Below, one piece after another: positions 38,501 through 46,984 of a DNA stretch of 64,000 bases (within the stretch, counting starts at the first letter, position 1; every line of letters begins with the position of its first letter). Source of the DNA: Aquatica leii (Eukaryota; Arthropoda; Insecta; Coleoptera; Lampyridae); NCBI GenBank assembly GCA_035610365.1, contig CM069432.1:224276532-224340531 (forward strand). The letters are read 5' to 3'. The position numbers and the translations under genes were made by a program. The notes beneath the pieces were generated by a model. That model made no database searches. It was not told the origin of the DNA and was given only the letters and a program-made list of their open reading frames with translations.

Positions 38501-39597
38501 GAAATGAAAAAATTATTTTTTCCACTACTCGTTATATATGCTTTCATTATTACGTATAATAGTAGGTTGTGAAGTTGTACTTTTCAAGCGCAGGTAAATA
38601 ATATTTCATTATTAACCACTGGTTAATAATGAACATATTAACATTTTCTGATAATACTATAACAGTTCCAAAGAAAAAAAGTTTACGAAACTGTCTATCA
38701 AGAGCAAGAGATTTTATTTAATGCTAATTTAAGTTTTCAAATCGTTCAATTAATAAATTAATTTGGTTTTAAAAAGTAAGTTATTTGAAGTTCGCGCTTA
38801 ATTAAATGTGAATATTATTGAATTAATTATATTTTAGATATAATCAATGCGTAAAATAATAATGTTTTTAAATAATTTAAACAACTTTAGCAATAAAAAC
38901 TTACGTTATCTGTTTATTTTTGTGTTTTAATTCAGAACTAAGAATTACGTCAAAATTAATTTTATTAAAGTATGGACAACTGTCAGAATCGCTGACTTGA
39001 TGTTTAATTTAAAATTAATATCTTAAATTTTAAGTTTGATTTAGTAACAGGTAGAAAAGTTTTAATAATTCTAGTACCTAGTGGAAAAAATTGTATATAC
39101 ACCACGGTTGAGAAGTGTATCATTATAAGCTGCGCGATTTATATCCCTCGACGCTTCGCGTCTCGCGATATAATCTATCGCTTAGCTTATAATGATACAC
39201 TTCTCAACCTTGATATATAATATACTATTGTTTTTTCGTATGGTCCTTAATTTAAATAATCTAATTTTCGTAAATATAAATAATTCACTTATATTTCATC
39301 GTCTTTCTACATTTAGACGTACACACGACAAATTCAAAATTTATATAAACAGTTTTTAAATTGATTATAATTATAAAATTTAAATATGTTTGTAAATTAT
39401 TTATTTCATAAAAAAGTTTATAGCTTGTTTTTTTTAAGGTTTGCATAATCGACCAAGGAAACGATTTAATTGCAAGTAATCCACTGATAGGATGCTGTCT
39501 TATCGGGCCTCGTGAATCAGGACCTGAAAAAGATCATTGGCAAGATATGATGCAAAGTCCAAGAAAAGCAGTTGCATGTTGGCATACTCTGCGATAA
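20571..39597 (+). CDS. synaptotagmin-family protein, tandem C2 domains (5' end missing)
   Basis: Membrane-trafficking protein of the synaptotagmin family. Visible exons: 20571-20792, 20854-21385, 21440-21871, 21924-22072 and 39439-39597, all with AG/GT borders and matching phases, giving 497 residues. The first about 228 residues are rich in Ser, Pro and Gly. C2A starts near residue 229 (MGRLHFRVKYDFDRSDLTVH) and keeps the acidic calcium ligands: AHDLAGSDQGGFNDPYV and FDYDRFSRND. C2B (from about 355) has a KKKK polybasic strand (VSGKRVKKKKTAARKNTRNP), but its first loop reads LPQDKESVDP and its third loop IIDQGNDLIA, so calcium binding there is probably lost. It ends in the WHTL box. The transmembrane exon is not found upstream. 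The IGP..SGP..HW tail recalls Syt12-type proteins, but the calcium-competent C2A argues against mammalian SYT12, so I leave the subtype open. Confidence 0.9.
23227..23682 (-). pseudogene. Penelope-like element GIY-YIG endonuclease fragment
   Basis: An uninterrupted frame of 151 codons that lacks an early ATG. It encodes the carboxy end of a Penelope-like retroelement. A linker typical of these elements (FFSYISFSSFQFQNLLKQFD, then INIYFSSKN) precedes the GIY-YIG nuclease: DKSGVYKLKCGNCNVFYIGQ with GVY and YIG, then TGQKFSIRFAEHLSC with the catalytic arginine and the EH pair, then ANHILNSHH. In Penelope-like elements this nuclease nicks target DNA for retrotransposition. A frameshift or stop sits at 23683-23685, and coding-like sequence continues in another frame to about 23780. 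No reverse transcriptase is visible, so it is a 5'-truncated copy. Confidence 0.85.
24110..24660 (-). pseudogene. fragment of a transposon-linked insect protein
   Basis: The minus frame at 24328-24579 (acidic, Ser/Thr-rich) is followed in another frame by RKQIVNSGEGYKTKSGREVL, then AKKIKQSCDLNFAYCFNC. The pattern RK..RNSG..Y....GK.V....L...C...C occurs at the amino end of a large group of uncharacterised insect proteins linked to mobile elements. I recognise the motif but not a function. The frames are broken and no catalytic domain follows. Confidence 0.4.
24750..25330. mobile_element. TTAA-flanked nonautonomous piggyBac-type element
   Basis: A 581-bp element bounded by TTAA at 24746-24749 and 25331-25334. 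The left end starts CCCGGCATTAGTCGCTATAG; the right end, read inward, starts ACCGGCATCAATCGCTGTAT. Inside each terminus the palindrome GAGCATTTTGCTC appears (about 24799 and 25298). TTAA duplications and C-rich ends are the signature of piggyBac elements. There is no transposase inside, so it would need one in trans. Confidence 0.75.
25335..27129. other. AT-rich intronic sequence
   Basis: No gene or element recognised. The short minus frame at 26947-27153 joins the tail of the pogo remnant and may be part of it. Confidence 0.4.
27130..28905 (-). pseudogene. decayed pogo/Tigger-type transposase
   Basis: Minus-strand remnant of a pogo-group DDE_1 transposase. At 28866-28900 it keeps DENNSIRKAAERSKSTLHER, the psq-type helix-turn-helix. 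The main frame (27899-28699) has GWMTAKNFVKWLHHFV, LLIVDGHSSQESL with the second catalytic aspartate, and SHASHELQPIDRCVMKPFK, matching the family's PPHTSH.LQPLD...F.P.K block. The first catalytic block (normally N.DETG) is missing: after IYN the sequence jumps to a piece like IFPR, so an internal deletion removed an active-site aspartate. The tail at 27150-27260 encodes a zinc-binding end (LCLICD, a stop, FFDKDWILCHKCFGWAHEEC). The 5' end is cut off by the LTR element at 28906. Confidence 0.85.
29048..29896 (+). pseudogene. gag gene of the LTR retrotransposon
   Basis: Probably started at the ATG at 29048; a stop near 29107 breaks it, after which the frame continues FWKQKFLNYLEASEMC and is open through 247 codons from 29153. 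It contains the retrotransposon gag signature: LLHYIEDDGIRIYNTF, then FENHFSPKNNLSFERYKF and RKQLVGESLETFITNLKNKA. The following part is acidic and basic with no clear zinc knuckle left (only NNCGRCVNVKK). It overlaps the pol frame at 29868. Confidence 0.8.
29868..30905 (+). pseudogene. protease and reverse transcriptase of the LTR retrotransposon
   Basis: The protease begins LKFDTGAMINIMPLKML with the DTGA active site, continues to about 30329, and shifts frame. The reverse transcriptase (30346 onward) has PMVIVQKPGKSLRICLDPRD and LNQAICRKHFQLPTL, then YFSLLDASNGFWQIPLDD with the first catalytic aspartate, LRMPYGIKSAPKVFQAQF, and the YIDDILVYGKT box. The thumb ends at about KIEAIKNM. RNase H and most of integrase are absent because of a deletion at about 30888-30905. 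The frame between protease and RT is broken near 30330. Confidence 0.85.
30903..31537 (+). pseudogene. integrase carboxy-terminal part of the LTR retrotransposon
   Basis: Immediately after the deletion junction the sequence reads EFTYITSSPRYLQSNAMAER, the region around the catalytic glutamate of gypsy integrases (normally SP.YPQSNG.AE). It continues with FKKAEDERKDIYLSLLMYRN and SQLLMAKKLRDLLP. A frameshift near 31260 leads to GAQWKPGKIKELVGIRSYKI and a tail ending GRAVKVPNRY. The first two catalytic residues of integrase are deleted. Confidence 0.82.
31984..32072. repeat. 89-bp foldback hairpin
   Basis: The left arm TACGTAACACGTAGGATA... pairs with the right arm ...ATCCTACTTATTACGTA over about 34 bp with few mismatches, leaving a loop of about 20 bases that includes CATGCGTG. 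It is probably a tiny MITE or a degenerate end pair. I could not find a clear target-site duplication. Confidence 0.6.
33436..34684. mobile_element. old inverted-repeat element, family unknown
   Basis: About 120 bp at 33440-33560 recur in inverted, diverged form at about 34555-34684. Matching segments include TCAAGCTATACAGCTC / TCACGCTATACGGCTC, AAATATTGTGG / GAATATTGTGC, and TGGTTACTTT / TGGCTACTTT, in the same order. The interior is AT-rich with no coding frame. It looks like an ancient nonautonomous DNA transposon or foldback element. Confidence 0.5.
35850..36000. repeat. imperfect foldback with a GC-rich loop
   Basis: CAGAATCAGCGCGCTTCAATCAC on the left reappears on the right as the complement of GTGATTGAAACGCATTCTATG, and the similarity continues outward into ATAGT and AAAC segments. 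The loop (about 35912-35958) is much richer in G and C than its surroundings. It is probably a degraded MITE. Confidence 0.4.
36775..37172 (+). pseudogene. piggyBac transposase carboxy-terminal fragment
   Basis: With two or three frameshifts the + strand encodes a run typical of DDE_Tnp_1_7 transposases: VTIASSTF, then SKLEKQTSIPQPNIIAEYNR and HIGGVDLYDNGVANYRNK, then KKLWWLLFTNTLYGIIVNAW, then ADKSKMCQLD and VTTHLLQADFDITNK. The YN.HMGGVD block, with a catalytic aspartate, is nearly intact. The amino-terminal half is absent and no TTAA ends were found, so it is a fragment. Confidence 0.85.
38605..38633. repeat. 29-bp palindrome
   Basis: TTCATTATTAACCA / TGGTTAATAATGAA is near-perfect around the centre. 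It could be a small foldback remnant or chance in AT-rich DNA. Confidence 0.5.
39106..39209. mobile_element. 104-bp hairpin MITE upstream of the last synaptotagmin exon
   Basis: The arms GGTTGAGAAGTGTATCATTA and TAATGATACACTTCTCAACC are perfect reverse complements, and pairing extends inward through AGC. The centre contains the CG-rich CCTCGACGCTTCGCGTCTCG. Partial similarity continues outside (TATACACCAC / TATATATCAA), so the true ends may be slightly further out. It lies 230 bp upstream of the acceptor at 39438. Confidence 0.7.
39439..39597 (+). CDS. last coding exon of the synaptotagmin gene
   Basis: A phase-0 exon of 53 codons including the TAA at 39595-39597. It begins VCIIDQGNDLIASNPLIGCC and ends PRKAVACWHTLR, the end of a C2B domain: IG...IGP...G..HW..M...PRK.VA.WH.L. 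It completes the C2B domain left open at 22072. Short frames like this are easily missed. A candidate poly(A) signal AATAAA lies at 39926-39931. Confidence 0.92.
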   Translation, partial: VCIIDQGNDLIASNPLIGCCLIGPRESGPEKDHWQDMMQSPRKAVACWHTLR

Positions 39598-39925
39598 GCG
39601 AAAACAGTGCTCAATGAATATATCTTACGTGAGTAATGATGCATAATTTAAAAAAAAACGCTTACAGAAAAATGGTATACAACATAAAAACGTGGTTTAC
39701 AACATTTTTATATTCCAGTTGTTTATATGCATTATTTACAAATTCAAACAATGCACCAATATGTCCAGTTAACTAAATAAGTTTATATATTACAAAGTAA
39801 GTAGTACAAATTTAATTTATCGTTAGTTCAAATATTATTCCAATTAAGTACTTCTTATAAATTGTTTCTGAAAAAGAAATGTAGAAGTGATAATATATTT
39901 CGTATAGTATTAGTCAATTATTTCA

Positions 39926-39931
39926 AATAAA
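39926..39931 (+). terminator. candidate poly(A) signal
   Basis: First perfect AATAAA after the synaptotagmin stop codon, 329 bp downstream. The hexamer is common in AT-rich DNA, so support is weak. Confidence 0.3.
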
Positions 39932-41100
39932 GATATATAGATATTTTCTTAATGGATCCCGTCACGCTTACAGAAGATCTCAGAGAAGAATCGACGAATT
40001 TATATTCAATTTGATGGCCTGATTACATGTAGAAGACAAATAATTTTAGTATTGTTAATGTTAATGAAAATGCTGCTTATGATTAATGTCAGTCCTTTCA
40101 CTATTCAGACAATCATCTTGTCATTTTTAAAAACATTTACAAAAACACTCAAATTCTATAAACATTCGTAGCGTAAATTAATTGTAGTTGTCACAGTATA
40201 TTTTATACAATTTCTCAACAAAGAAACCGCAATTTAAATATTTTTGAAGGACTTTAATATAAATGCCTGCCTTCAATAAAATCTTGTCTTGTATGTATTA
40301 ACAGATATTTGCGACTGATATTTCCACCATATCACAATATATGTATTACCCTGTGTCTGCACAGTAATGTAGAGAAGAGTTTATTATCATATACATTACA
40401 CATGTTCCTTATGCACCTTCTGTACATGTCTGCTGTAGTCATAAATATTTAACCAGTAATTAATATAAACTTAGTAAACATATTTATAAATGCTCTATGC
40501 AAACAAAAATTGATAACAAAACTATATCATTAAAAAACCAAGTTAAAATAAACACATAATCTGAAGGGTACATTGTAGGTATTTTTTTCATAAAGGTTTG
40601 ACGACTCTTCAGGTGTAACATAACAGACGTGGGACCAAATTACCTAAACATTTCAAATTACTGAAATAATTTTTGGTTTACAATTCAAACATAATGTATT
40701 TAATAAACCTGATAACATTATAAGAAATACTACTTCTTTAGTACAATGTACAATATTTCCCAGTGTTTTGGCTGTGCTTTACTGCAATTATTTTCAGAGG
40801 CTGCAAATGCGGAAAGATCTTGAGTCGCGTGTTCGAAGGCAATGTATCATTGCATTCAACGGCTGGAACAAAAAAAACCCATTTTTCTTAACATGCTAAC
40901 CTTGGACCGCGTTTTAATATTTTATTTTAAAATACTACACAGTTAACACATAGTTTATCTTTATTTTACCTTTAAAAGAAAATTTATTACAACAAATTAC
41001 ACATTACAATAACTTATTTAAGATAGTAGTAGTTAAAAACAATTAGGTTAATTTATCCGAGCTCTGCGAAAATTAAAGTAGAAAAATGATTTCTTTTCCA
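39932..41100. other. AT-rich spacer
   Basis: No gene recognised between the synaptotagmin 3' end and the LINE. Confidence 0.4.
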
Positions 41101-41176
41101 TGATCGCGATTATTATTTTACGAGCGATCGATGATCGCGATTGTTATTTTATAGAAATCGATGATCGTGATCACTG
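41101..41176. repeat. imperfect tandem repeat with GATCGCGAT
   Basis: TGATCGCGATTATTATTTTA is followed by a second copy, TGATCGCGATTGTTATTTTA, then a third partial TGATCGTGAT. Units are about 40 bp. Confidence 0.6.
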
Positions 41177-41704
41177 TGACCATTATAGTACGCTTCTCGT
41201 TGTAATTTAAAAATAGTTTTTGTGTTATACATATACATAATCTGTATTCAGTTTACATTTTTTTATCACAGTTTAACCCGTTCCGATTTTCTATAAGACT
41301 GTAGCATAATAATAATAATAATAATAATGTCTTTTATTGAGCTCTCAACTTCATTAACATTTTTCCCCCATAATAACAAAATATATAATAGGCATGTAAA
41401 TATAAAAGAAATAAGGAAATGAATACTATAATTAAATAACAAATAATAAACAAAAGAAAAGACGCCCAATCAGGCGAAGTTCAGATTTATATTATTACTG
41501 GATAATAATATAATCTGCTCTTCCACTTAACCTGCTTCTATTTTAGTTTAGACAGTTTGTGTGTAAAGCGGGTTGAGATAAGTAGATTATATTACTAAAA
41601 GATACATAATTGTGAAATATATAATTCATTAGAAAGTTAATATTTAGATAGAAAGGATGTAGATACAATTTAAACATATAATCTTAGAACTAGGAAGGAA
41701 ATCA

Positions 41705-44526
41705 TTATGGTGCCGTTTGTTTTAAAATAAGTAAATTAAATAATTTTATTTTAAAGGTCTTATAATTTAATACTTTAAGGGTATCTGGTAGACTGTTATA
41801 TAAATTTGCTAGTGTAAAAGAGTAAGATCTGCGATATAAGGAAGTCCGATGTTTTGGAATTAATAATAAGTACTTCTTTCGTTTATTTATGTTACACGCA
41901 CTATAACTGGGAATGATTTTTGATGCCAGATATGATGGAGTACCGCTGGTTAAAATTTTATGATAGAGAGCAGCACTATGTAATAATCTTCTATTAGCCA
42001 TGTTTAACCATTGTAATTCCATGAGCTTGTGTTTAACTCTTTCGCGTTTTTTTAGACCAAAAATTAATCGAAGACAGGCGTTTTGTAAATTTTGTAGTCG
42101 TCTTGTATCTGCACTGTCTAAGCAGGGGCCATATACTGAGCTACAGTAATTAAAGTGAGATAATACCATGCTATTACATAGTATAATTTTAGTTTTTTGG
42201 TTAATACTGTAGCGACTATTAAAAATAACTTTTAGGTTAATATAAGCCCTTTGCAACAAAACAGATATGTGGCCTTTAAATCTGAGAGTTCTGTCAAACA
42301 TAATACCTAGGTTTTTATGCTGAGCTTTGAGTTGAAGTCTATTTTTGTCTATATTAACAACCAACAAATTTGCAATAATATCGTATAGGTGGTTTTTACA
42401 GAATAGCATTGTATAGCATTTGGACGTGTTTATTTTTAAACTATGTTTATTAGAAAAATCAGCCAGTCTTTGCAGATCGGTATTTATTTTTGACACTGCT
42501 TCTACTATCTCTGACGGCTTAAAATTAAATGTAAGCTGTGTATCATCAGCATATAAATGATACCCACAGAATTTTATCCCATGAGTTAAGTTGAAGGTAT
42601 AAAGAATGTATAACAATGGTCCTAATATTGAGCCTTGTGGTACACCTCGACGTACTTGGAGCGGTGCGGATATATTTCCATTATAAACAACAACTTGTGA
42701 ACGGTTGATCAAGTAACTTTGAATTAGGGCCGTAGCTGAATTTGTAAACCCCAAATGTTGCGTTATAGAGATTAAGATGTCATGGTTCAAAGTGTCAAAT
42801 GCTTTCGAGTAGTCAAGAAATATAACCACAGATGCATTATTATTATCTGAGGCTGTAAGTATGTCATCAACTATATTTAGCAGGGATGTTTCGCAGCTAT
42901 ATCCTTTTCTAAACCCTGATTGGGTATCAGGGATTACATTAATTGCATCTAGATAATAGCGTATCTGTTTATCAATTACTCTTTCGGCGATTTTAGAGAG
43001 AAAAGGCAGAATACTGATGGGCCTTAAATCTGTTATTTTCGTAGGGTTGTTGGTCTTGGGTACTGGTGTTACATTTGCAATTTTCCAAGCATCAGGGAAC
43101 ACAGAATCCAATATACACGAGTTAATAATATGAGTGATTATGGGAATTATTAACGGGCAACATAGTTTGATCATATACATACTAATGCAGTCGGAACCAA
43201 CGGCATTGCTTTTAAGTTTAGCAATAATTTCCTGAATATCACTTTCGCCCACTGTTAGGAATTCAAATCGTTGTGCATTAGTATGACGTTGATTTTTATA
43301 AAAATTTAAAATATCTTGGTTATTCTTAACATCGAGTGGTTCTATTATTTCATTAAAAGATTTGTTTATTAAATTGACATCGCTGATATTAGATGGTATT
43401 TCGATTTTGTGTTTGTTAAAAAGATTAATAGATTTTAAGGTTTTCCACAAGCGTTTGTTATTATTTTTTATCTCATATTCCACATACGCTTTCTTTTCTT
43501 GTCGCACAGCAAACGTTACATAATTTCGTACGGATTTATAGTAATCCCAGTGACTAGGTCTTTTGCTTTTCTTAAATTTCTGCAATGCTTTGTTCCTTAA
43601 ATTTATCATAAACTTGATGTTATCAGTTAACCAAGGCGATTTAGGCTTACTAATACGGACTGTAGTAATTTTAGTATGATTGTTGAATAATTGAATTATG
43701 GTATTATTAAAATGTTGTATCTTTTGATTTATATCGCGTAGCTGTAATAAACGTTCCCATGAAACTGACTGTAGGTCAGTATAGAATTTTTCCAAATCGA
43801 AGTTTTTATAATCACGAAACGTATATAAATTAGGTATATTTTTTCCAATTTGGACAAATTCGTATTCGCAATATATCATTTCATGATCAGACAGATCGTG
43901 TGAGCTTAATACTCCAGAGGTTTGTACATGTTTACTTTTGCTTACTAGAATCAAATCTATAAGTGAATATGTATTTTTGGTTATACGTGTTGGTTCTTTG
44001 ATTATTTGTTTGAAACCAAACATGTCGATCGTTGACAGGAATTCGTTAGTTTTAGAAGCATTGAAGTTAAGTAAATCAATATTGAAATCTCCTACACATA
44101 TTACTTCGTCAACTACAGGGATAACCAAAGATAAAGAATATTCTAAAGCTGACATAAACTCTGAATATGGAAATTCCGCTCTACGGTAGACGGTTCCTAC
44201 AGCAATGTTAGTACCACATGTATTTACTTTTATCCAAATTTGTTCCATAGAATCGGATGAGGAATTAATAGTTATCAAGGAGTATTTAATGTTGTTCTTG
44301 ATATAGAAACCTACACCTCCACCCCTGGTAGCAGTGTCTCTATCTTTTCGGATAAATTTATATCCTGGTAAATACACATGAGTTGTAGGTATATTTTTTG
44401 TTAGCCATGTTTCGCTGATACCGATTATATCGAAATTTAAGGGCAACAGGTAATCAGATTTTTCATTAAACTAAGCGAGCGAACATTTAAATGACCTATT
44501 TTTATACTATCTATTAATACTAACAT
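41705..44526 (-). CDS. LINE ORF2: endonuclease and reverse transcriptase (one frameshift)
   Basis: About 940 codons. From the ATG at 44526 it reads KIGHLNVRSLSLMKN, then a 1-nt shift near 44465-44475, after which 913 codons stay open to 41705. The amino part is an APE-type endonuclease: FDIIGISETWL with the catalytic glutamate, VICVGDFNIDLL, and DLSDHEMIYCEY with the catalytic histidine, at about residues 1-215. The reverse transcriptase follows: VTPVPKTN.., LRPISILPFLSKIAERVIDK, QSGFRKGYSCETSL, VIFLDYSKAFDTLNHDIL, RRGVPQGSILGPLLYILY, and the HLYADDTQL active site. The carboxy end is the RRLQNLQNACLRL..-type tail of this group. It primes reverse transcription at nicked target DNA. The shift near the start probably inactivates it unless it is a sequencing error. 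Confidence 0.93.
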
Positions 44527-44651
44527 ATGTTAAAGAACTAAAATTAAAAGTAATATTCTCAAGATAAGACTCCAGAAAATGAAACAAAATCATAACTACA
44601 GAGACTATACATTTCATAATAGACACAAAAGTAGATACAAAAATATCGTTC

Positions 44652-45527
44652 TTAATGTACATCATTAAAATCCGATAACTTACTTATTTGATAAATTCTG
44701 CTGTTTTCTTTAGCTCGCATGAAGATTTTGCCCCCTTTTGTCCACAAGAACTTTACATTATGTTCATTTTTGAACTTCCTCGCTTGTGAGAAAAGTTGGC
44801 GATTAAAACTTGTTAAACATTCATTTATATAGATAAAGTTATTACTAGCAGTATGTTTTCCCACTTCTCCAATCAAATCTTGAACTTTTAAGTTGCGTTT
44901 CACCTTTCTCAATCGTAAAAACTCTTCTTTATCGCATCTTCTTACAAATTTCACTATGATTTTCTTTGATGTGTTGGTGTCATTATTTATTTTTAAACGA
45001 TGGCAGGTATCAATCATATTTGGTGTTATATTGAAATTCACCGCTACTCCAACTGCCTGCACTGTAGTCAGGACATCCTCATTAGGAGTTTCTGGAACAC
45101 CGATTAGTTCTACACAATTTATCCGCGAATATTGTTGGAGATCATTGATTTCTTTTTTTAATACTTCATTTTCTTTTTGAAGTGTGACAGTTTTGTTTTC
45201 TAGAACGTCAATTCGATTTAGATGTTCACATAATACTGCTTCTTGCTTACGTAGACTGCTATTACAGTCATCAATTTTTTCATGGCATAAATTTAAGGAT
45301 TTAATTATTTCCGATTGTTCTGTTCTCAATAAACGAATTTCATTTAAAATTTCAGTTAGAGTAGATTTTTCATTTTTAGTGACACAATCGTTACAACTCC
45401 AAAATTCTTTATTTCCAGAAATGCTGACACATTTTCCATGAAAAAATGCATTGCAGATACCGCATATTATATTGTCAATGTCTTCACGTGAAATTCTGTG
45501 TTTACATTTATTGCAGGTTGTTGGCAT
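44652..45527 (-). CDS. LINE ORF1: PHD finger, coiled coil, RNA-binding domain
   Basis: I place the start at the ATG at 45527 (MPTTCNKCKHRIS), not at the upstream in-frame ATG at 45815, because the first 96 codons of the longer frame look like untranslated leader. The product is 291 residues. Residues 1-45 form a PHD-type zinc finger (C..C, then CGICNAFFHGKC, then FWSCNDC). Next is a coiled coil (about 60-130, leucine heptads), then RINCVELIGVPETPNEDVLT, an RRM-like domain as in LINE-1 ORF1, and a carboxy-terminal region ending about MRAKENSRIYQISKL. Such proteins coat the element's RNA. The frame is intact. Confidence 0.88.
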   Translation of the reverse strand: MPTTCNKCKHRISREDIDNIICGICNAFFHGKCVSISGNKEFWSCNDCVTKNEKSTLTEILNEIRLLRTEQSEIIKSLNLCHEKIDDCNSSLRKQEAVLCEHLNRIDVLENKTVTLQKENEVLKKEINDLQQYSRINCVELIGVPETPNEDVLTTVQAVGVAVNFNITPNMIDTCHRLKINNDTNTSKKIIVKFVRRCDKEEFLRLRKVKRNLKVQDLIGEVGKHTASNNFIYINECLTSFNRQLFSQARKFKNEHNVKFLWTKGGKIFMRAKENSRIYQISKLSDFNDVH

Positions 45528-45959
45528 TTTGTATGAATAGATAATAGATAATACCCACAAGGTTGTATTTATAGTGATATCTTCAAATGTAAGTAAACGG
45601 GTATTAAAATTTATGATTTCCAAAATATTAAAAACTTGGGAATGATTATGATTATTTCTTACATCCAGTTTTATAACATCACGTAATTTATGATTTTCTA
45701 ATTTACTTGAATAATATAAACTATTTAAAACATTAAAATTTCGCACATATTGGAGAGCGCACTTAAAACACAACCGACCTTTACAACATACATTATACGA
45801 ATCCATACGGGCCAATATAATCCCTATTCATATTTCTAAAATAAAATCCCACGCACATATTATTAATTATTTAGGGTGACAGTGTGGACAATAATACATA
45901 ATATGTGATTTACAAATATGCTTTTGACATTTGTCTTATTATCATTTTTAGAGGGACAG

Positions 45960-46870
45960 AATTTACAGCGTTCTCGTTGAAGAGTTGTACTTAAATTTCC
46001 AATATCGGTTGATTATAAATCCAGGTCGAAGTCCTATCTAGAGTGGTGAAATTTATTGTTTGTGTTCTTGCCAATTGTCGTGATTCTTTTGTTCTTGGTA
46101 TATGCTGCCAATAATTAATTAGTGATGCAACCAGTGTTTTGCCTAACTCTTCAAAAAGGACTCGTCTTTTGGTTAATTGATTTTTGTTCCAGCGAGGATT
46201 TATTGCTGTCCACAGAACAAAAGCATGGATTATAATCAAGATTTATTCTCGGTTTTTTTATTCTTCTGATTACTAATCGCTTTGTCATAATGTAGCGTGA
46301 TCATAAGAAAAAACAAAACAAAAGAATTATAAACCTCTCTATTTGGCATTTTTTTCGTAAGCTCGCGTTTATTTTTTCTAACAGTATCATAGTAATGTTT
46401 CTTTTTAGAAGAAATTGTCAGACATTATACGATGTAAAAAAGTTAACGCAAGTTAAATTGTGTATTTTCAAGTCACTGCTGAGGTCACTATTCGCAATTT
46501 TTAATTTTTTTCTGGTTTAGCTGCCTTTTCTGTATACATTTGTAATTTCGGGGCATTAAAGATTTTACTGTCACATAAAACCTACATTTTGATTCTATAC
46601 TTCGCCGGCTTACTGGAAATTGTTTGAACAGGCACCCATTTTTCCCAGATAGCTCGAATAGCAGAGTTTATCGGTTTGTCTCCTCTCTTACCTGGTCTTA
46701 CTATGGAAACAAATAACACGAGATACTTTCGTGAATGTATCAAGAGACATTGTTGCTCGAAATATGTTAGAACTAGTTTTGTTATTCCAATGGTTTTAGT
46801 TGAATCTCCATAAAATTTATAAACTCCAGCTAATATCAAAAGACGGATGTATGCCTAAAAAGTTGTGTGA
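45960..46870 (-). pseudogene. piggyBac transposase remnant
   Basis: Two open pieces of one transposase. At 46582-46839 it starts ILAGVYKFYGDSTKTIGITK and passes to IRAIWEKWVPVQTISSKPAK; parts normally between these blocks are deleted. A frameshifted continuation at about 46500-46575 reads VLCDSKIFNAPKLQMYTEKA. At 45991-46239 the carboxy part has IHAFVLWTAINPRWNKNQLT, then RRVLFEELGKTLVASLI. These follow the DDE_Tnp_1_7 order of piggyBac proteins. It lies directly beyond the 5' end of the LINE. It differs enough in order and wording from the + strand fragment at 36.8 kb to be a separate copy, perhaps a separate lineage. Confidence 0.85.
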
Positions 46871-46884
46871 TCCTTGCTTATCCA

Positions 46885-46970
46885 TGAATTTAAGTAAGTA
46901 AGTCGTCGTGGCATAGTTGGTAAGACATGTGCTTGCTACACCGACAACAGTCCTGATCGCGTCAATTTTT
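46885..46970 (+). repeat. tRNA-like sequence, probable SINE head
   Basis: GTCGTCGTGGCATAGTTGGT contains a good RNA polymerase III A box (TGGCATAGTTGG). About 40 bases later, ACACCGACAACAGTCCTGAT resembles the equivalent part of the tRNA-like sequence at 52.5 kb. The B box is poor and no cloverleaf closes, so it is not a functional tRNA gene. Confidence 0.4.
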
Positions 46971-46984
46971 TATTTACGTTACAT

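Larger units (their letters stand above)
22073..39438 (+). other. 17.4-kb intron of the synaptotagmin gene
   Basis: Donor GAG|GTATGAG after 22072 and acceptor TTTTTTTTAAG|GTT before 39439; both exons are phase 0. The intron is filled with mobile elements in both orientations, listed separately. The parts at 22073-23226, 25335-27129, 31700-33435 and 37173-39105 are AT-rich background in which I see no gene. Confidence 0.85.
41305..45830 (-). mobile_element. nearly full-length non-LTR retrotransposon (CR1/L2/Jockey group)
   Basis: A LINE read on the minus strand: ORF1 (45527-44652), then ORF2 (44526-41705), then a 3' untranslated region of about 400 bp ending in an (ATT)n tail at about 41328-41305. 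Simple-repeat tails rather than poly(A) are usual for the CR1/L2 side of this group. ORF1 is intact and ORF2 shows one visible frameshift near its start, so the copy looks young. The exact 5' limit and target-site duplication were not resolved. Confidence 0.88.

Noticed and set aside
39439..39597. Independent small gene or processed pseudogene
   Set aside because: It has a proper acceptor, the correct phase, and exactly the missing end of C2B, so it is best explained as the last exon of the upstream gene.
45528..45815. Amino-terminal 96-codon extension of LINE ORF1
   Set aside because: In frame, but upstream of the PHD finger and unlike known ORF1 proteins; more likely untranslated leader.
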